Numbered from the stretch's first letter, positions 24,101 through 37,000 are shown. The stretch: 64,000 nt of DNA from Streptomyces sp. NBC_01454 (GCF_036227565.1 NZ_CP109460.1:186001-250000), one strand, 5' to 3'. Notes: a model not told the origin generated them from the sequence alone. Translations and numbers: made by a program.

Positions 24101-27100
24101 GTGCGTCGCGGTCCGCGGGGTCGCAGGCGGCGAGGGTGGTACGGGTGCCGAGTGCGGTGAGTTCGGCGACGAGTTCCTCGGCGCCCGGGGCGTCGGGGCC
24201 GCGCCGGCTGATGAGCAGCAGGTGTGCGGCGCCTTCGCGGGCCAGTTGGCGGGCGAGGGCGGAGCCGATGGTGCCGGTGCCGCCGGTGATCAGTGTGGTG
24301 CCGTCCGGCGCCCAGGCGGAGGAGTCACGGGGCCGCTCGGGGCGGGGGGCCCGGATCAGTCGGCGGACGAAGAGGCCGGAGGCGCGGAGGGCGAACTCGT
24401 TGTCCTGGCCGGTGTCGTGGCCGGTGGCGTGAGCGGGGCTGTGGAGCACCGCGCACAGTCGGTCCAGGGCTCGTTCGTCGAGCTGTTCCGGCAGGTCGAC
24501 GAGGCCGGTCCAGTGGTCGGGGTGTTCGATGGCCGCGCTGCGGCCGAGGCCCCAGACGGTGGCCTGCTCGGGGGCGCTGAGCGGGTCGGAGCGGCCGATG
24601 CTGACGGCGCCCCGGGTCGCGGTCCACAGCCGGACGGGGGCGTCGGTGCGCAGCAGTGCCTGGACGAGCGCGCCGGTCAGGACGAGGGCGGCGGGGGTGT
24701 CGGGGTGGTGGGGGGCGCGGGCGGTGCCGAGGCCGAGGAGGGAGAGGACGTTCAGCTCGTCCGGGCCACCGTCCGGGTCGCGGGTCTCGTCGAGGCGTTG
24801 CGCGATGTGGTCGGCGTCGGCGTCCGGCGGCAGGCTCAGGGTGGTGACGGTCGTGCCGTGAGCGGCGAGTGCGGTGGTGAGGGCGTCGGCGACGTGGTGG
24901 TACCGCTCGGGGTCCGCGGCGGGGACGACGAGCAGCCAGTGGGCCGGTGCGGTGGTGGCGGGGCCGGGGTCGACGGGCTCCCAGTGTTCGGCGTAGCGCC
25001 AGGACCGGGCGGTGGAGTGCTGCTGCTGGTCGCGGTGGAAGGCCGCGAGTGCGGGGACGACCGGTTCGAGGAGGGAGCGGTCGAGGCTGAGGCTGTCGGC
25101 GAGTTCGGGCAGGTTCTGCTGCTCGACGGCGGTCCAGAACGCGGAGTCGGCCGGCCGGCCGGCGGGGGTGTCCTCGGGGGCGGTGGCGTGGAGCCAGTAG
25201 CGGGTGCGCTGGAAGGCGTAGGTGGGGAGGTCGACGCGGCGGGCGCCGGGCAGCAGGGCGGCCCAGTCGAGGGGGACGCCGGCGGTGTGGAGCCTGGCGA
25301 GCGCGGTGAGCAGGCTGAGGGCTTCGGGGGTCTCCTTGCGCAGGAGGGGGATCAGCACACGGTCGCCGTCGGGCAGGCAGGCCGCGGCCAGTGCGGTGAG
25401 GGTGCCGTCGGGGCCGAGTTCGACGAGCCGGGTGACGTTGCGGTCGGCGAGGGCGCGGACGCCGTCGGCGAAGCGCACGGCCTCGCGGGCGTGGCGTACC
25501 CAGTAGTCGGGGCTGCACAGCTCGTCGGCGGTGGCGAGGCGGCCGGTGACGTTGGAGACGACGGGGATCTGCGGCTGCCGGTAGGTGAGGGCGTCGGCGG
25601 TGGCGCGCAGGTCCGCCAGCATCGGGTCCATCAGCGGCGAGTGGAAGGCGTGGCTGACCCGCAGGCGGGAGACCTTGCGTCCCAGGTCCCGGAAGTGGCC
25701 GGCGAGGGTGTCCACGGCGGCTTCGTCGCCGGCGATGACGGTGGCGTCGGGGCCGTTGACCGCGGCGATGCTCACGCGGTCCGCGGTGTCCGCGAGCAGC
25801 GGCCGCACCTCGGCTTCGGTCGCCTGGAGGGAGGCCATGGCGCCGCCGGGCGGGAGCGCCTGCATCAGCCGTCCGCGGGCCGCCACCAGACGGCAGGCGT
25901 CCGGGAGGGACAGCACGCCGGCGAGGTGCGCGGCGGCCAGTTCGCCGATCGAGTGGCCCATGACGACGTCGGGCTTGAGGCCCCAGGAGGTGAGCAGCCG
26001 GAAGAGGGCGACTTCGAAGGCGAAGAGCGCGGGCTGGGTGTTGCCGGTGCGGTCCAGCGGTGCCCGGTCGTCGCCGAAGACGGTGTCGCGCAGCGGCAGT
26101 TCGAGCTCCGGGTCGAGGTGTGCGCAGGCGGCGTCGAAGGCCTCGGCGAAGACCGGGAACGCCGCGTACAGCTCACGGCCCATGCCGAGGCGCTGGGCGC
26201 CCTGGCCGGTGAACAGGAAGGCGGTCTTGCCGCGGAGGGGGGAGCCGCTGACGGCGCCCGCGGCGTGCGGGCCCCCCTCGGCGAGTGTGGTCAGCTCGCC
26301 GCGCAGTGCGGCCGGGTCGGTGCCGAGCAGCACCGCACGGTGTTCGAAGGCCGACCGGGAGGTGGCGAGCGAGTAGGCCAGATCGTACGGGTCCGTGTCA
26401 GGGTGGCTGTCCAGGTGCGCACGCAGTCGGCCGGCCTGTGCCCGCAGGGCGTCCGGGGTGCGGGCGGAGAGCACCCACGGCAGGTGCGGAAGGCGGGCCG
26501 CGGTGGGGGGCGGGGTGGTTTCGGCGGCCGTTTCCCCGTCCGCCCCGGGTTGTTCCCCCTCGGCCGGGGGCTGTTCAGCGTCCTGCGGCGTCCGGTCCCG
26601 GTCTTCCGGGGCCTGTTCCAGGATGGTGTGGGCGTTGGTGCCGCTGATGCTGAAGGAGGAGACCGCGGCGCGGCGTGGTCGGGTGGTGTCCGGCCAGGTC
26701 ACGGCCTCGGTCAGCAACTGGACGCGGCCCGCCGACCAGTCCACGTGGGTGGAGGGACGGGTGGCGTGCAGGCTCTGCGGCAGGACGCCGTGCCGCAGGG
26801 CGAGCACCATCTTGATCACGCCGGCCACGCCCGCGGCCGCCTGGGTGTGACCGATGTTGGACTTCACCGAGCCCAGCCACAACGGCCGGTCGGCCGGGCG
26901 GTCCTGGCCGTAGGTGGCGAGCAGCGCCTGCGCCTCGATGGGGTCGCCCAGTGTCGTACCGGTGCCGTGGGCCTCGACGGCGTCCACGTCGGCGGCGGAC
27001 AGTCCGGCGCCGGTGAGCGCGGAGCGGATCACCCGTTGCTGGGCAGGGCCGTTGGGGGCGGTCAGGCCGTTGGAGGCGCCGTCCTGGTTGAGGGCGCTGC

Positions 27101-27968
27101 CGCGGAGCAGGGCGAGCACGGGGTGGCCGTTGCGGCGAGCGTCGGAGAGCCGCTCGACGAGCAGCATGCCGGCGCCCTCGCCCCAGCCGGTGCCGTCGGC
27201 GTCGTCGGAGAACGGCTTGCAGCGGCCGTCGCGGGCGAGTCCGCCCTGCCGGTCGAACTCGACGAAGGCGGCGGGGGTGGACATGATCGCCACACCGCCC
27301 GCGAGCGCCAGGTCGCATTCGCCCGCGCGGAGGGACTGTGCGGCGAGGTGCAGGGTGACCAGGGAGGAGGAGCAGGCCGTGTCCACGGTCACCGCCGGGC
27401 CTTCGAGGCCGAGGGCGTAGGCGATCCGGCCGGAGACGACGCTGCCCGTGGTGCCGGTGAGAATGTGCCCCTCGACGCCCTCGGGGACGTTGCCGCGCAG
27501 CCCGGAGCCGTACTCCTGATTGCTGCAGCCCGCGAAGACGGCGGTCCTGCTGCCGCGCAGCGTCATCGGGTCGATGCCCGCCCGCTCCAGCGCCTCCCAG
27601 GACACCTCCAGCAGGAGCCGCTGCTGCGGGTCGGTGGCCAGGGCTTCGCGCGGGCTCATGCCGAAGAACTGCGGGTCGAACTCGTCGGCGGTGTGGACGA
27701 AGCCGCCGCGGGTGGTCGTCGCGTCGAGTGCGCCCAGGTCCCAGCCCCGGTCGGCGGGGAGGTCGGACAGCGCGTCGGTGCCCTCCGCGAGCAGCTGCCA
27801 GAACTCCTCGGGCGTCTGCACGCCACCGGGGAAGCGGCAGCTCATGGCGACGATGGCGAGGGGTTCACCGGCGGCGTCGACCAGCTGCTGATTCTGCTTG
27901 CGCAGCCGGTCGTTCTCCCGCAGCGAGGCCCGGAGGGCTTCGACGATCTGATCCGCGGACGTGGCCAT
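12177..27968 (-). CDS. Modular type I polyketide synthase A, three modules
   Basis: A 5263-residue PKS subunit, the longest complete gene here. ATG at 27968 with GGAGAG 7 nt upstream. The N-terminal docking helix ([20 protein letters not shown]) resembles that of PikAIV and matches the unusual tail of protein B. Module A1: KS Cys 199, AT Ser 673, KR Tyr 1370, ACP Ser 1530. A2: KS Cys 1763, AT Ser 2222, DH His 2532 and Asp 2698, ER about 2985-3285, KR Tyr 3435, ACP Ser 3607. A3: KS Cys 3842, AT Ser 4292, KR Tyr 4972, ACP Ser 5141. All three ATs have GHSIGE plus HAFHS, the malonyl-CoA signature. The tail ends [17 protein letters not shown], class 1a, fitting protein E. Predicted outcome: hydroxyl, methylene, hydroxyl. 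Parts of A2 and A3 are near-copies of B2 and E2. Confidence 0.98.
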   Translation of the reverse strand: MATSADQIVEALRASLRENDRLRKQNQQLVDAAGEPLAIVAMSCRFPGGVQTPEEFWQLLAEGTDALSDLPADRGWDLGALDATTTRGGFVHTADEFDPQFFGMSPREALATDPQQRLLLEVSWEALERAGIDPMTLRGSRTAVFAGCSNQEYGSGLRGNVPEGVEGHILTGTTGSVVSGRIAYALGLEGPAVTVDTACSSSLVTLHLAAQSLRAGECDLALAGGVAIMSTPAAFVEFDRQGGLARDGRCKPFSDDADGTGWGEGAGMLLVERLSDARRNGHPVLALLRGSALNQDGASNGLTAPNGPAQQRVIRSALTGAGLSAADVDAVEAHGTGTTLGDPIEAQALLATYGQDRPADRPLWLGSVKSNIGHTQAAAGVAGVIKMVLALRHGVLPQSLHATRPSTHVDWSAGRVQLLTEAVTWPDTTRPRRAAVSSFSISGTNAHTILEQAPEDRDRTPQDAEQPPAEGEQPGADGETAAETTPPPTAARLPHLPWVLSARTPDALRAQAGRLRAHLDSHPDTDPYDLAYSLATSRSAFEHRAVLLGTDPAALRGELTTLAEGGPHAAGAVSGSPLRGKTAFLFTGQGAQRLGMGRELYAAFPVFAEAFDAACAHLDPELELPLRDTVFGDDRAPLDRTGNTQPALFAFEVALFRLLTSWGLKPDVVMGHSIGELAAAHLAGVLSLPDACRLVAARGRLMQALPPGGAMASLQATEAEVRPLLADTADRVSIAAVNGPDATVIAGDEAAVDTLAGHFRDLGRKVSRLRVSHAFHSPLMDPMLADLRATADALTYRQPQIPVVSNVTGRLATADELCSPDYWVRHAREAVRFADGVRALADRNVTRLVELGPDGTLTALAAACLPDGDRVLIPLLRKETPEALSLLTALARLHTAGVPLDWAALLPGARRVDLPTYAFQRTRYWLHATAPEDTPAGRPADSAFWTAVEQQNLPELADSLSLDRSLLEPVVPALAAFHRDQQQHSTARSWRYAEHWEPVDPGPATTAPAHWLLVVPAADPERYHHVADALTTALAAHGTTVTTLSLPPDADADHIAQRLDETRDPDGGPDELNVLSLLGLGTARAPHHPDTPAALVLTGALVQALLRTDAPVRLWTATRGAVSIGRSDPLSAPEQATVWGLGRSAAIEHPDHWTGLVDLPEQLDERALDRLCAVLHSPAHATGHDTGQDNEFALRASGLFVRRLIRAPRPERPRDSSAWAPDGTTLITGGTGTIGSALARQLAREGAAHLLLISRRGPDAPGAEELVAELTALGTRTTLAACDPADRDALAHLLASLPEDQPLTSVFHTAGVLDDGTLATMDAERFATVLRPKTEAAHHLHDLTRAHDLTAFVLFSSIAGTLGAAGQANYAAANAGLDALARHRRAHGLPATSIAWGPWAHDGMAADPTLRAKLSRAGLPPMEPDTALVALHQALDHGESHLVIADIDWELFPAGRNALFGKLPEAAAQNPGHDTPADDVRSVLATLRTSAEQEQHLLRLVRRTTAAVLGFPGPDAVDTTRTFQELGTDSLTAVELRNTLSTAVTLPLSPTLVFDYPTPPALARHLRAELLGDLGEQHTAALALPVQADDEPIAIVGMACRYPGDVRSPDDLWQLIADGGDAITPFPDDRGWKIDAVYDPDSGCPGTSYVREGGFVRSAGDFDPGFFGISPHEALAMDPQQRMLLEISWEAIERAGIAPLSLRGSRSGLFVGCGYQGYGSGPVEMPEEILGHLLTGSSGAVVSGRVAYALGLEGPAVTVDTACSSSLVALHLAVQSLRAGDCDLALAGGVTVMSTPGAFIEFSRQRGLAADARCKAFADTADGTIWGEGAGLVLVERLSDARRNGHRVLAVVRGSAVNQDGASNGLTAPNGPSQRRVIRQALAGAGLSTSDVDAVEGHGTGTTLGDPIEAEALLATYGQDRDEDRPLWLGSVKSNIGHTQVAAGMAGVIKMVEALRHGVLPRTRYAEQPSSHVDWSAGQVRLLAEDVPWPEGDRPRRAGVSSFGVSGTNAHVILEQPPAYAPQDASHEEPQDAPARTPAPALIPWVLSGRSEAALRAQAERLAAHLTAHPALDPRDVGLSLATTRSPFEHRAVVLGEDRETLLDSVHALGRGEPQGNVATGMTTSEGSLAFLFTGQGAQRTGMGRELYAAFPVFADAFDAVCAHFDGQLASPLRDVVFGDHDDAEALHRTGFTQPALFAVEVALFRLVESFGVRPDHLVGHSIGELVAAHVAGVLSLADACRLVAARGRLMQALPAGGAMVALQAAEDEVLPLLEGQEERVSVAAVNGPQSVVISGEESAVVEIAGRLASEGRKVKRLKVSHAFHSPLMEPMLDEFRTVAESVAYAEPRIPVVSNLTGTLATPQELTSPDYWVRHVREAVRFADGIRWLADHEVTRYLEIGPAGTLTAMAQGCLDSDAGAAPLLVPALRQDRPEATGLLTALGHAYTRGVPVDWATLFAGTGVRQVELPTYAFQHQRYWLELTHTHATNLGSAGLQAAEHPLLGATMTLADSHAVIFTGRLSAQDHPWLADHVFDGSLLVPGTAFLELAFRAADQAGCDHVESLTIEAPLVLPEHESVQLQMRIEEPDLHGTRALTLHSCRIGSTGVAEEPWVRHATGLLGAADHRETFDLAVWPPEGARPVPTDGLYEAFADAGIAYGPAFRGLQAVWRSDADVFATVELPESPEASSFGLHPALLDTVLHALALDTDETAALGQLPVSWQGVKLYASGATVVRARISTHADGAVSLQLADAVGQPVAEIASLTRQAMTAETFSRAWQGSTHSDALYRVDWTRVPETAAESVDLIDLADLHDLGSAPDDAMPPFVTLRLDDLTGEPDGTPAAARAATHRALACIQEWTEAEHPSASRLVVVTRNAVPAELQQPDPAQAMVWGLVRAARVEHPDRFVLVDVDGTDASLAALPTALASGEPELALREGTAHLPRLSMNIRRDELSIPCLPQDGWCLEIADESTLEGLRLVRRPEARDELEPGQVRIAVRAAGLNFRDVLNVLGTYPGDAEALGLEGAGVVTETGPGVVGLVPGDRVMGLFPSAFGPVAVADERMVVRVPEGWSFAQAASVPVVFLTAYYALVELGGVQAGESVLVHAGAGGVGMAAVQLARYLGAEVFATASPGKWGTLRALGLDEAHIASSRDLDFERSFLAATGGRGVDVVLDSLAREFVDVSLRLLPRGGRFLEMGKTDIRDPEEVAAGYEGVRYQAFDLIEAGPDRIGEMFAHVRELFEGGVLEPLPVTAWDVRRAPEAFRYLSQARHVGKVVLTMPVPLDAEGTVLVTGGTGGLGALVARHLVAEHGVRHLLLASRRGQDAPGVDALREELAGLGAEVEVAACDIADRAALSGLLEAVPKQHPLTAVIHTAGVLDDGMLSSLTPARMDAVLAPKVDALVHLDELTRGADLAEFVVFSSVAGTFGSAGQANYAAANAFVDALVCRRSGSGLPARSLAWGAWAPDAGMTGELSEADVQRMARGGITPFTQERGVEAFDAARHAAVPVVVPVQLNHTMLREQHAAGVLPPLMRGLLGRSARRTAASSAVALSPADALRSRLAPLSEDERRAALLELVRTRSALVLGHPGPEAIEPTRDFRGLGVDSLTAVELRNHLQAATGLPLPATLVFDYPSPLVVARHLEAELSDGDETADAGAVAPTARALPDEPVAIVSMSCRFPGGVGSPEELWGLLVEGGDGVVPFPVDRGWDVEALYDPEPGVPGKVSTREGGFLPGVDGFDPGFFGISPREAVAMDPQQRLLLEASWEAFERAGIVPGSLRGSRTGVFAGTNGQDYTGLLVASGEEDLGGYIGTGNAASVVSGRLSYTFGLEGPAVTVDTACSASLVALHLAVQSLRAGECDLALAGGVTVMSTPGLFVDFSRQRGLAADGRCKAFSDAADGAGFSEGVGVLVVERLSDARRHGHRVLAVVAGSAVNQDGASNGLTAPNGPSQQRVIRQALAGAGLSPSDVDVVEAHGTGTSLGDPIEAQALLATYGQDRGGAGPLWLGSVKSNIGHTQAAAGVAGVIKMVLALQHGVLPQTLHVDAPSSHVDWSAGDVRLLTEAVAWPEGERPRRAGVSSFGISGTNAHTIIEEAPATDDMAESADSAEPLKLPAVPWVISGRDEAGLTAQAHRLLAHLDKFPLDASDVGYSLATSREIFDHRAVLLVDDHESAVQGLTALTEGRKAAGVVRGTKGQGRTAFLFTGQGAQRLGMGWELYDTFPVFADAFDAVCAHFEGEWESSLRGVVFGEDAEALNRTGFTQPALFAVEVALFRLVESFGVRPDFLVGHSIGELVAAHVAGVLSLEDACRLVAARGRLMEALPAGGAMVSLQASEAEVLPLLEGLEQRVSVAAVNGPQAVVVSGEESAVAEIAGRFESEGRKVKRLRVSHAFHSPLMEPMLEEFRAVAESVVFAEPRIPVVSNVTGELAGPGELASAEYWVRHVREAVRFADGVRWLEQQGVSRFLEIGPDGTLTAMAQACADSPDLLLMPALRKDRLESEALVAAVSGMFVKGAEVQWDALFPGARRIDLPTYAFQHERFWPRTPGTVARTVAAQPADDGAAWFWEAVEREDPDALAGELEIAGDASWDEALSALSTWRRQRRERSAVDGWRYRVQWKPVGAEAGEKLSGRWLAVVPEGVTESGWASSVLEGLAACGVEVERVECGPDVDQGALAERCAEFTGEAVAGVMVLPSGVAGEAAGGVPASVWWTAVVVQALGDAGVGGRVWVVTRGAVAVGGSDGGPDPVGAAVWGLGRVAALEFPDRWGGLVDLPEAVDRRALDRLVGVLADGGEDQVAVRSSGVFGRRLVHAPAPVGDAAGGWRPRGTVLITGGTGVLGARVARWVAERGAEHVVLTSRRGLEAPGAVELEAELSALGVRVTVAACDVADRDAVEALLSGCAVDAVVHAAGVVDSVPLGDAGAEHFAEVMGAKVGGAVVLDEALRDRALDAFVVFSSIAGVWGSGGQAAYAAGNAFVEGLVEARRARGAVGCSVAWGPWGGGGMLDAEGVEEHLLRRGLRALDPVLAVSALESAVAAGEGSVVVADVAWERFAPAFTGARPSPLLEDLPEVADAVGGTSTEVAEGEGQSFVDRVAGVSPVERAQAVLDLVRGHTAAVLGFREMKAVEPVRAFRDLGFDSLTAVELRNGLNAETGMRLPATLVFDYPTPQLLAEHVHDTLFGAADAEPEAAVLADLDRLASAISGFSPENTARGLVEARLRSILSELGGAAEADAKFAVSQQLDAASDDEIFDFINQELGRS
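12755..13765 (-). repeat. KR block repeat, copy in module A3
   Basis: Partner of 3430-4440. Both encode the A1-type KR with [11 protein letters not shown] and use many G- or T-ending codons. Confidence 0.85.
14479..15300 (-). repeat. Malonyl AT block repeat, copy in module A3
   Basis: Partner of 4950-5771. Similarity ends sharply at about 15301, within the N-terminal part of the AT, where the two sequences read differently. Confidence 0.85.
16051..16195 (-). repeat. KS segment repeat, copy in module A3
   Basis: Partner of 2136-2280. It lies at one end of the codon-usage island in the A3 KS. Confidence 0.75.
17042..23203 (-). other. Module A2: KS-AT(malonyl)-DH-ER-KR-ACP (fully reducing)
   Basis: The DH is intact ([14 protein letters not shown] with His 2532; [18 protein letters not shown] with Asp 2698). 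ER with [17 protein letters not shown] with AGVLDDG and [12 protein letters not shown]. The second KS motif reads VEGHGTGT rather than VEAHGTGT; the catalytic His is kept. The predicted product is a methylene. Confidence 0.94.
17831..18848 (-). repeat. ER/KR repeat, copy in module A2
   Basis: About 1018 bp covering the later half of the ER and the start of the KR, nearly identical to 29077-30094 in module B2 at a constant offset of 11246 bp with no indel seen. Differences cluster at the KR end. Similarity falls abruptly at the ER end. Confidence 0.9.
23273..27872 (-). other. Module A1: KS-AT(malonyl)-KR(B-type)-ACP
   Basis: KS DTACSSS, AT GHSIGE and HAFHS. The KR has AGVLDDG and [13 protein letters not shown] type with no Pro at the B2 position. 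The post-AT dimerisation element ([15 protein letters not shown]) is present. The ACP reads [12 protein letters not shown], with Thr where most others have Phe or Val. Confidence 0.93.
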
Positions 27969-27975
27969 TGGTCAG

Positions 27976-27981
27976 CTCTCC
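27976..27981 (-). promoter_or_regulatory. Ribosome-binding site of gene A
   Basis: The minus strand reads GGAGAG, 7 nt before the ATG at 27968, within the 56-bp gap after gene B. No promoter-like sequence is apparent in that gap, so A is probably read from the B transcript. Confidence 0.65.
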
Positions 27982-28024
27982 ATCATTCCGGCTTCGGGGT
28001 GTGGCTTCGTCGGGACGGCGGTGT

Positions 28025-31000
28025 TCAGCCGTCCGTGGCGCCGAACGCGAGGCGCACGAGGTCGTCGACTTCCATGCTCTCGATGGCGTCGGAGTCGGGG
28101 GCGTCATCGGCTTGCGGCTCGCGGTCCGCGGCGGACGGTTCCGGCTGCGCCAGCGCCAGCAGGTCGTCCAGCAGCCCGGCCGCCCGCAGCCGTGCGAGGG
28201 GGATGGCGGCGAGGGCGTCGCGTACCGCCGCTTCGTCCTCCGGTGCGGCGGCCGTCCCCGCGGGGTGCTCGGGGACGAGTTCCGTGCACAAGTGGTCGGC
28301 GAGGGCCAGCGGTGTGGGGTAGTCGAAGACGAGTGTGGCGGGCAGCAGGGCCCCGGTCGCGGTGCCGAGCCGGTTGCGCAGTTCCACCGCGGTCAGCGAG
28401 TCGAAGCCGAGGTCCTTGAACGACTGCTGGTCACCGACCTCGGCCGCGGAGGCGTGGCCGAGCACGGCGGCGACCTGGGTGCACACCACGTCGAGTACGG
28501 CGTGGTGGGCCTCGTCGCGGGTCAGGGTGGCGAGCGTCCGGGTCAGGCTCTCGGCGGAGCCCGGTCCGGCCGGTGCCGGGCCGGCCGCTGCGGTGCGGCG
28601 TGCCGCGGTCGGCAACAGGCCGCTCAGCAGGGGCGGTACAGGCCCGCCGGAGCCCAGGGCGCGCTGATCGACCAGCATCGGCAGCAGCGCGGCCTCGGGC
28701 CGGTCGAGCGCCGCGTCGTAGAGGGCGAGTCCGCGGTCGGCGGGCAGGGCGGGCAGCCCGGCACGGGCCATGCGTTGCAGATCGGCTTCCGTGAGTCCGC
28801 TGGTCATGCCCGTCGTGCGGGACCACGGCCCCCAGGCGAGGGAGGTGGCGGGCAGCCCGGCGGCCCTTCGCTCGGCGGCGAAGGCGTCGCAGAAGGCGTT
28901 GGCGGCGGCGTAGTTGGCCTGGCCGGGAGCGCCGAACACCCCCGCGGTCGAGGAGAAGAGGACGAATGCCGCCAGGTCCTCGTCACGGGTGAGTTCGTGC
29001 AGATGGACCGTCGCGTCGGCCTTGGGGCGCAGGACCGCGTGGAGCCGCTGTGGGGTGAGCGAGGTGACGACGGTGTCGTCGAGTACGCCGGCGGTGTGGA
29101 TGACGGCCGTCAGCGGATGCTGCTTCGGCACCGCCTCCAGCAGACCGCTCAGCGCCGCACGATCGGCGATGTCACACGCGACGACCTCCACCTCGGCACC
29201 GAGACCCGCCAACTCCTCACGAAGACCGTCCACACCCGGGGCGTCCGGGCCCCGACGGCTGGCCAGCAGCAGATGCCGCACCCCGTGCTCGGCCACCAGA
29301 TGGCGGGCCACCAACGCACCCAGACCACCCGTACCACCCGTGACCAACACCGTCCCCTCCGCATCGAGCGGAACCGGCATCGTCAGCACCACCTTGCCCA
29401 CATGCCGCGCCTGACTCAGGAACCGGAACGCCTCAGGCGCCCTCCGCACATCCCACGCCGTCACCGGCAACGGCTCCAGCACACCCCCCTCGAACAACTC
29501 CCGCACATGCGCAAACATCTCCCCGATCCGATCCGGCCCCGCCTCGATCAGATCGAACGCCTGATACCGCACGCCCTCATACCCGGCCGCAACCTCCTCC
29601 GGATCACGGATGTCGGTCTTGCCCATCTCCAGGAACCGACCACCACGCGGCAACAACCGCAGCGACACATCCACGAACTCCCGCGCCAGGGAATCCAGCA
29701 CCACATCCACGCCCCGGCCACCGGTCGCCGCCAGGAACGACCGCTCGAAGTCCAGATCACGCGACGAGGCGATGTGCGCCTCGTCCAGGCCCAGCGCGCG
29801 CAACGTTCCCCACTTGCCCGGGCTCGCAGTGGCGAACACCTCCGCACCCAGATACCGCGCCAACTGCACCGCAGCCATCCCCACACCACCGGCACCGGCA
29901 TGCACCAGCACGGATTCGCCGGCCTGCACCCCACCCAACTCCACCAGGGCGTAGTACGCGGTCAAGAACACCACCGGAACCGACGCCGCCTGCGCGAACG
30001 ACCAGCCCTCCGGAACCCGGACCACCATCCGCTCATCCGCCACCGCCACCGGCCCGAACGCGGACGGGAACAACCCCATCACCCGGTCACCCGGGGCGAA
30101 TCCGATGACGCCGGGGCCGGTTTCCGTGACCACGCCCGCGCCCTCGAGGCCGAAGGCGCCGGCGTCTCCGGGGTACATGCCGAGGACGTTCAGCACATCG
30201 CGGAAGTTCACCCCGGCCGCCCGGACCGCGAGGCGTATCTCGCCCTGTTCCAGCGGCCGTTCGGCGTCGTCGTGGGGCAGGAGGGTGAGGTGGTCGAGGG
30301 TGCCCTTGCCGGTCATGCCCAGGCGCCAGCCGGTGCCGTCGACGGGCTCGCGCAGCGCCGTGCCGGCGTGGACGGGGGCGACCTTCGGCAGGTGCACGGT
30401 GCCGCCGCGGACGGCGAATTGCGGCTCGTTCGTGGCCAGTGCGGCGGTCAGTGCGGCGTAGGAGGCGTCCTGGCCGTCGAGGTCGGCGAGGACGAACCGG
30501 CCGGGGTGCTCGGACTGTGCCGAGCGCACCAGGCCCCAGATGGGGGCGGCCGCGGCATCGTGGTGGGTGGTGCCGGGGGCGTCGACGGCGCCCCGGGTGA
30601 CGAAGACGAGGCGGGCCGCGGCGGGCGGGTCCGCCAGCCATCGCTGGACCAGCGCCAGTGCGCCGGTCGCCGCCTCGTGCGGGTCGGCGGTGGGGAGCGC
30701 CACGAGGACGGTGCCGGTGGCCTCCTGGAGGTCGGGGCCGGTCAGCCGGGTGGCGGGCAGGCCCGCGCCGTCCAGGTCGGCGGCGAGGTCTTCGCTGTCC
30801 AGGACGAGGAGGCGGGCCGGCTCCTCGGGGGACGTCGTGGGAAGGGGGGCCACGGGCCAGTCGAGGTGGTAGAGGGGGCCGGCGGAGCGGGCGGAGAGCG
30901 CGATGCGGTCCGGGGAGAGCTCGCGCAGCGTCAGCGCCTCGATGTCGGCGACGGGCCGGCCGTCAGTGTCGGTGAGGGCGAGGGACACGGTGTCGGGTGC

Positions 31001-34000
31001 GGACAGGTCGAGTCGGGCCCGTAGCTGCGTGGCACCGGTGGCGTGGATCTGCACTCCGCGCCAGGAGAAGGGCAGCCGTCCGTGGTCGGTGTCCTCCGTG
31101 GGCAGGAACGCGGTCGCGTGCAGGGCGGCGTCGAACAGCGCCGGGTGGAGGGCGAAGTGGTCCGCGTCCTGGTGTGCGGGCGGGGGCAGGGTGATCTCGG
31201 CGTGTATGCCGTCGCCGTGGCGCCAGGCGGCGCCCAGTCCTTGGAACAGCGGCCCGTAGTCGAAACCGCCGGCGCTCAGTTGTGCGTAGAGGTCCTCGAC
31301 AGGGAGGGGCTCGGAGCCGGCGGGCGGCCATGCCGACGGGGCGGGCGCCGTGGGCTCCGGGTGGGCTGCGGTGAGGGTGCCGGTGGCGTGCAGCGTCCAG
31401 GGCTCGCCGGGAGCCGGGTCGGTGCGCCGAGCATGGACGGTGAACGGGCGCCGGCCCTGCCCGTCGTCGGCGCCGAGGACCGCCTGGAGGTCCACCGCGT
31501 CCTCCTCGGGCAGGACGAGCGGGCTGACCAGGGTCAGGTCCGCCACCCGGGGGCAGCCCGCCCGGTCGCCGGCCAGGACGGCGAGTTCCACGAAGGCCGT
31601 GCCGGGGACGACGGCGGTGCCCGCCAGGGCGTGGTCGGCGAGCCATGACTGGTCGGCGACCGAGAGCCGGCCGGTGAACAGGCGGCTGCCGTCGGCGAGT
31701 TCGACGGCGGCGCTCAGCAGCGGGTGGCCGGCCTGGCTGATTCCGGCGGTCGCGTGGGCGCGGGGAGTGGGCCAGTAGCGCTGCCGCTGGAAGGGGTAGG
31801 TGGGCAGGCCGTCGACGGCCCGATGCCCCTGGTGGGCGTTGGCGACGGCGGACCAGTCGAGGTCGGCGCCGTGGACGTGGGCGCGGGCGAGACCGTCGAG
31901 GAGTGCGTGCGGCTCGGGCTTTTGGTCGTGCAGGAGCGGGATGACCGCCGTGCCGGTGGCGTCGGGGGGCAGGCATGCGGCTGTCATGGCGGAGAGGGTG
32001 CCGTCGGGGCCGAGCTCGACGAAGCGCTGTACGCCCTGGGCGGCGAGCCCGCGGACGCCGTCGTGGAACCGGACGGCTCCCCGCACCTGCCGTACCCAGT
32101 AGTCGGGGAGGTCCAGTTCGGTGGCGGGCTCGCCGGTCAGGTTGGACACGACGGGGAGGCGCGGCGGGTGGTAGGTGAGCGTCTCGGCGACGGTGCGGAA
32201 CCCGTCCAGCATCGGGTCCATGTGTGGTGAGTGGAAGGCGTGGCTGACCTGGAGCTGCTTGGTCCGGCGGCCGTCGGCGGCGAGCCGGTCGGCGATGCGT
32301 GTCACCGCGGCGCGGTCGCCGGAGATCACGACGGAGTCGGGGCCGTTGACGGCGGCGATGCAGACCTGCCGGTCGAGCCCGTCGAGCAGCGGGCGCACCT
32401 CGTCCTCCGTCGCCTGGAGCGCGACCATGGCGCCGGTCTCCGGGAGCGCCTGCATGAGCCGGCCGCGGGCGGCGACGAGGGCGCAGGCGTCGGCCAGGGA
32501 GAACACGCCGGCGACGTGTGCGGCGGTCACCTCACCGATGGAGTGGCCCAGCAGGTGGTCGGCGTGCAGGCCGGTGCTCTCGGCGAGGCGGTGGAGGGCG
32601 GTCTCCATGGCGAACAGGGCGGGCTGGGTGTATGCGGTGCGGTGCAGCAGTCCGTCGGTGTCGTGGAACATGACGTCGCGCAGCGGCCGGTCGAGATGGC
32701 CGGCGAAGTGGTCGCAGATCTCGTCGAGGGCCTGGGCGAACACCGGGAAGGTGCGGTGCAGTTCGTGGCCCATGCCGGGGCGCTGGGCGCCCTGTCCGGT
32801 GAAGAGGAAGGCGGTGCGTGCGCCGGGCCGGGCAACGCCGTCCACGGCTCCGGTGGCCGGCTCACCGGCGGCCAGCCCGTTCAGGGCGGTCAGCAGGCCG
32901 GCGCGGTCGGTGCCGTGGGCGACCGCGCGGTGCTCGAAGGATGCGCGGGTGGTGGCCAGGGCGTGGCCGACGGCCGCGGCGGGCAGGTCGGCGTGGTGTG
33001 CGGCGTGCGTGTGCAGGGCGGTGGCCAGGGCGCGGAGCGCTTCGGGGCTGCGGGCCGACAGCGGCCAGACGACGGCCAGCGGGGCGGCATCGGCGGCATC
33101 CTGTGTGCCCGGCGCCGGGTGCGTCACGTCGGCCGGGTCGGTGGGCCCGGCCGTCTCGGGGGTGACGTGTTCGAGGATGACATGGGCGTTGGTGCCGCTG
33201 AAGCCGAAGGAGGAGACAGCCGCTCTGCGGGGCCGCCCGTGGTCGGGCCAGGTGGTGGGGGCAGCCAGCAGTTCCACGGCGCCTTCGGCCCAGTCCACGT
33301 GGGTGGAGGGCGTGTCTAGGTGCAGCGTCTGCGGCAGCAGGCCGTGGCGCAGGGCCTGCACCATCTTGATCACCCCGGCCACGCCGGCCGCGGCCTGGGT
33401 GTGCCCGATGTTCGACTTCACCGAGCCTAGCCACAGCGGCTGGTCCCCGGTGCGCTCCTGGCCGTAGGTGGCGAGCAGCGCCTGTGCCTCGATCGGGTCG
33501 CCGAGGGTGGTACCGGTGCCGTGGGCCTCGACGGCGTCGACGTCGCCGGCCGTGAGCCGGGCGTCGGCGAGCGCGGCCCTGATCACCCGTTGCTGGGAGG
33601 GGCCGTTGGGCGCCGTGAGGCCGTTGCTGGCGCCGTCGGAGTTGATGGCGCTGCCGCGCACGACGGCCAGCACCGGGTGCCCGTTGCGCCGGGCGTCGGA
33701 CAGCCGCTCGACCAGCAGCACGCCGGCGCCCTCACCCCAGCCGGTGCCGTCGGCGCCGTCGGCGAAGGCCTTGCAGCGGCCGTCGGCGGACAGTCCGCGC
33801 TGGCGGCTGAACTCCAGGAACGCGGCGGGTGTGGACATCACGGTGACGCCGCCGGCCAGGGCGAGCGAGCACTCCCCCGACTGGAGGGCACGGACGGCCC
33901 AGTGCAGGGCGACGAGTGAGGAGGAGCAGGCCGTGTCCACGGTGACGGCCGGGCCTTCGAGGCCGAAGGAGTAGGCGATGCGGCCGGAGACCACGCTCGC

Positions 34001-37000
34001 CGCGTTGCCCGTGCCCAGGTATCCGTCCACGGACTCGGCGGCGTTGCCCAGGACGGTGGTGTAGTCCTGCCCGTTGGTGCCGGCGAAGACGCCGGTACGG
34101 CTGCCGCGCAGCGACAGCGGGTCGATACCGGCCCGCTCGAACGCCTCCCAGCAGACCTCCAGCAGGATCCGCTGCTGCGGGTCCATGGCCAGGGCCTCGC
34201 GGGGTGAGACGCCGAAGAAGCCGGCGTCGAAGCGGTCGGCCTCGGTGAGGAAACCGCCCTGGCGGGTGTAGGTCGTGCCCTCGTGCTCCGGGTCGGGGTC
34301 GTAGAGCGCCGCGGTGTCCCAGCCCCGGTCGTCGGGGAACTCGCCGATGGCGTCGCCGCCGGCGGCCAGGAACTCCCAGAACGCCTCCGGGGTCCGCAGG
34401 CCGCCGGGGAAGCGACAGCTCATCGCCACGATCGCGACGGGCTCACCGGCCGTGGTGAGGTCGGCTCCGGATGCCGCCACCTCCTCGCCATCGCCGAGTA
34501 GTTCGGCCAGCAGATAGGTGGCGACGGCCGCGGGCGTGGGGTGGTCGAAGACCAGGGTGGCCGGCAGCCTGAGTCCGGTGCGGCGGCCGAGGGCGTTGCG
34601 CAGTTCGAGGGAGGTCAGGGAGTCCAGGCCGAGGTCCCCGAAGGCACGCTCGGCGTCGACCCGCCCGGCCGAGGCGTGACCGAGGACGGTGGCGATCTCG
34701 GTGCGTACCAGGTCGAGGACGTGGGCGTGGCGCTCTTGCGGTGCCAGGGCGGCCAGTGCGTGGGCGGCCGGGGACGCGGGGTCGCTGCCGGGTGCGGCCG
34801 CCGGGGCGGCGGTCCGCTTGGCGGGGCGGCCGGCGAGCGTCCGGAGCAGGGGGGCGACCGCCGGTCCGCTTCTGCGGATCGCGGCGACATCGAGCGGCAC
34901 CGGGACCGGAACGGCCCGGTCCTGGGCCAGACAGCGGTCGAACAGGGCGAGCGCCGCCTCGGTGGACAGCGCGCCGACGCCGCCACGGTCCATCCGCCGC
35001 CGGTCCGTCTCGTCCAGGCGGGCGCTCATCTCGCTGCGCTCCGCCCACATGCCCCAGCCGAGCGCGAGGGCCGGGCGGCCCTCGGCGCGGCGCCGGTGGG
35101 CGAGCGCCTCCAGGAAGGCGTTGCCGGCGGCGTAGTTGCCCTGGCCGGGGCCGCCGAAGGTGGCGGCGGCCGAGGAGAACAGGACGAAGGCCGACAGGTC
35201 GAGGTCCCGGGTGAGCCGGTCGAGGTTGACCGCGGCATCGGCCTTGGGGCGCAGGACGGTGGCGATCCGCTCGGGGGTGAGGGAGGAGATCACCCCGTCG
35301 TCGAGCACCCCGGCGGCGTGTACGACGGCGCCCAGGGGGTGTGCTTCGGGGAGGGTGGCCAGCAGGTCGGCCAGTGCCGTGCGGTCGGCGGCATCGCAGG
35401 CGGCAAGGGTCACCCGGACGCCCAACTCACGCAGTTCCTCAGCCAGTTGGACGGCGCCGGGCGCGGCGGCACCGCGTCGGCCGACGAGCAGCAGATGCCG
35501 TACGCCGTGGCCGGTCACCAGGTGTCTGGTCACGGCGGCGCCGACGGTCCCGGTGGCTCCGGTCACCAGCACGGTACGGAACGAATCGAAGCGGGCTCCG
35601 GCCGTGGGAGATGTGGACGCGGTGGTCCGGGAGTGCGGGGGAAGCCGGGTCAGACGGGGGGCCAGAAGGCGCGTGCCGCGAACGGCGAGCTGGGTCTCCC
35701 CTGATTCCATGGCCGCGTCGACGACCGCGGCGGACAGGTCGGTGTCGGCGTCGGCGTCCACCAGCAGGAAGCGGTCGGGGTTCTCCGACTGCGCCGAGCG
35801 CACCAGGCCCCACACCGCGGCGGCGGGCAGGTCCGTGACGGTCTCGTCCGGGCCGGTGGCGACGGCGCCCCGGGTGCGGAGGACCAGCCGCGCGTCGGCG
35901 AGGCCCGGCCGGGCGAGCCAGTTCTGCAGCAGCGTCAGGGCGTCCACGACCGAGGTGTGGGCGGCGTCGGCCGGTTCACCGGACTCGGCGGCTTCGGCGG
36001 TCCGCCAGGGCACCACGACGAGGTCAGGAACCTCGGCGCCCTGTTCCACGGCCGTGGCGAGCGCGTCCAGTTCACGGTGGAACGCGGGTGCGTCCGCGTC
36101 GGCCCCGGCCTCTTCCGCGCCGAGGACGGCGACCCGGCGGGGCCGCTGCCGTGCGGTGGGCGGCCGCAGCCCGGTCCACTCGACGGTGAAGAGATCGTCG
36201 CGGCCGGCCGGGTCCTGCGGGGGTGCGAACTCGGTGGCGGGTACGGGCGTGACGGAGCCGAACGAGGCGACCGGCTCGCCGAGTTCGTCGGTGAGGTGGA
36301 GCTCCAGGCCACCGTCGTCCGCGGGGGCGAGGCGGGCGCGCACCGATTCCGCGGCCACCGCGTGCAGCACGCAGTCGCGCCAGGACACGGCGACGGCGTC
36401 GGGGTGTCCCGCCGCCGGGAGCGCCTGGAGCACGGCGTCGAGCAGCGCCGGGTGGAGGGCGAACCGGGCCGCGTCGCCGCGGTAGTCCTCGGGCAGTGCG
36501 GCCTCGGTGAACACCGTGTCGCCCTGCCGCCATACAGTGCCCGGGCCGTGCGGGGCCGCGTCGCTTTCCTGCGTCGCGCGGAGCAGGCCGGTGTCGACGG
36601 GCCGGGCGTCGGCGGGCGGCCAGGTCCGCAGGTCGTGGCCGGGGAGCCGGGGCGGCTGTGCGGTGAGCGTGCCGTGGGCGTGCCGCGTCCACGGAGTCTC
36701 GTCGTCCGGCCGGTCGGCGGGGCGGGAGTGCACCGTGAGGGTGCGCTGCCCGTCCGGTTCCGCGGCGGCGTCGAGCACCACCTGGATCTCGACGGCGGAC
36801 TGCTCGGACAGGACGAGGGGGGCGTCCACCGTGAGTGCGGCGACGTGTTCACAGCCGGCGACCGCGCCGAGGTGCAGGGCGAGGTCGAGGTAGGCGCTCG
36901 TGGGGAGTGGGACGCGGCCGTCGAGTGCCCGGTCGGCGAGCCAGGGGTGTGCGGAGGGGGTGAGGAGTCCGGTGGAGACGACGGCGCTGCGGTCCGCGAG

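Noticed and set aside
36300..36980. Counting module B1 as an alkene-forming DH module
   Set aside because: Catalytic His, the YGP stretch and the second His are all lost, so the DH was called inactive.
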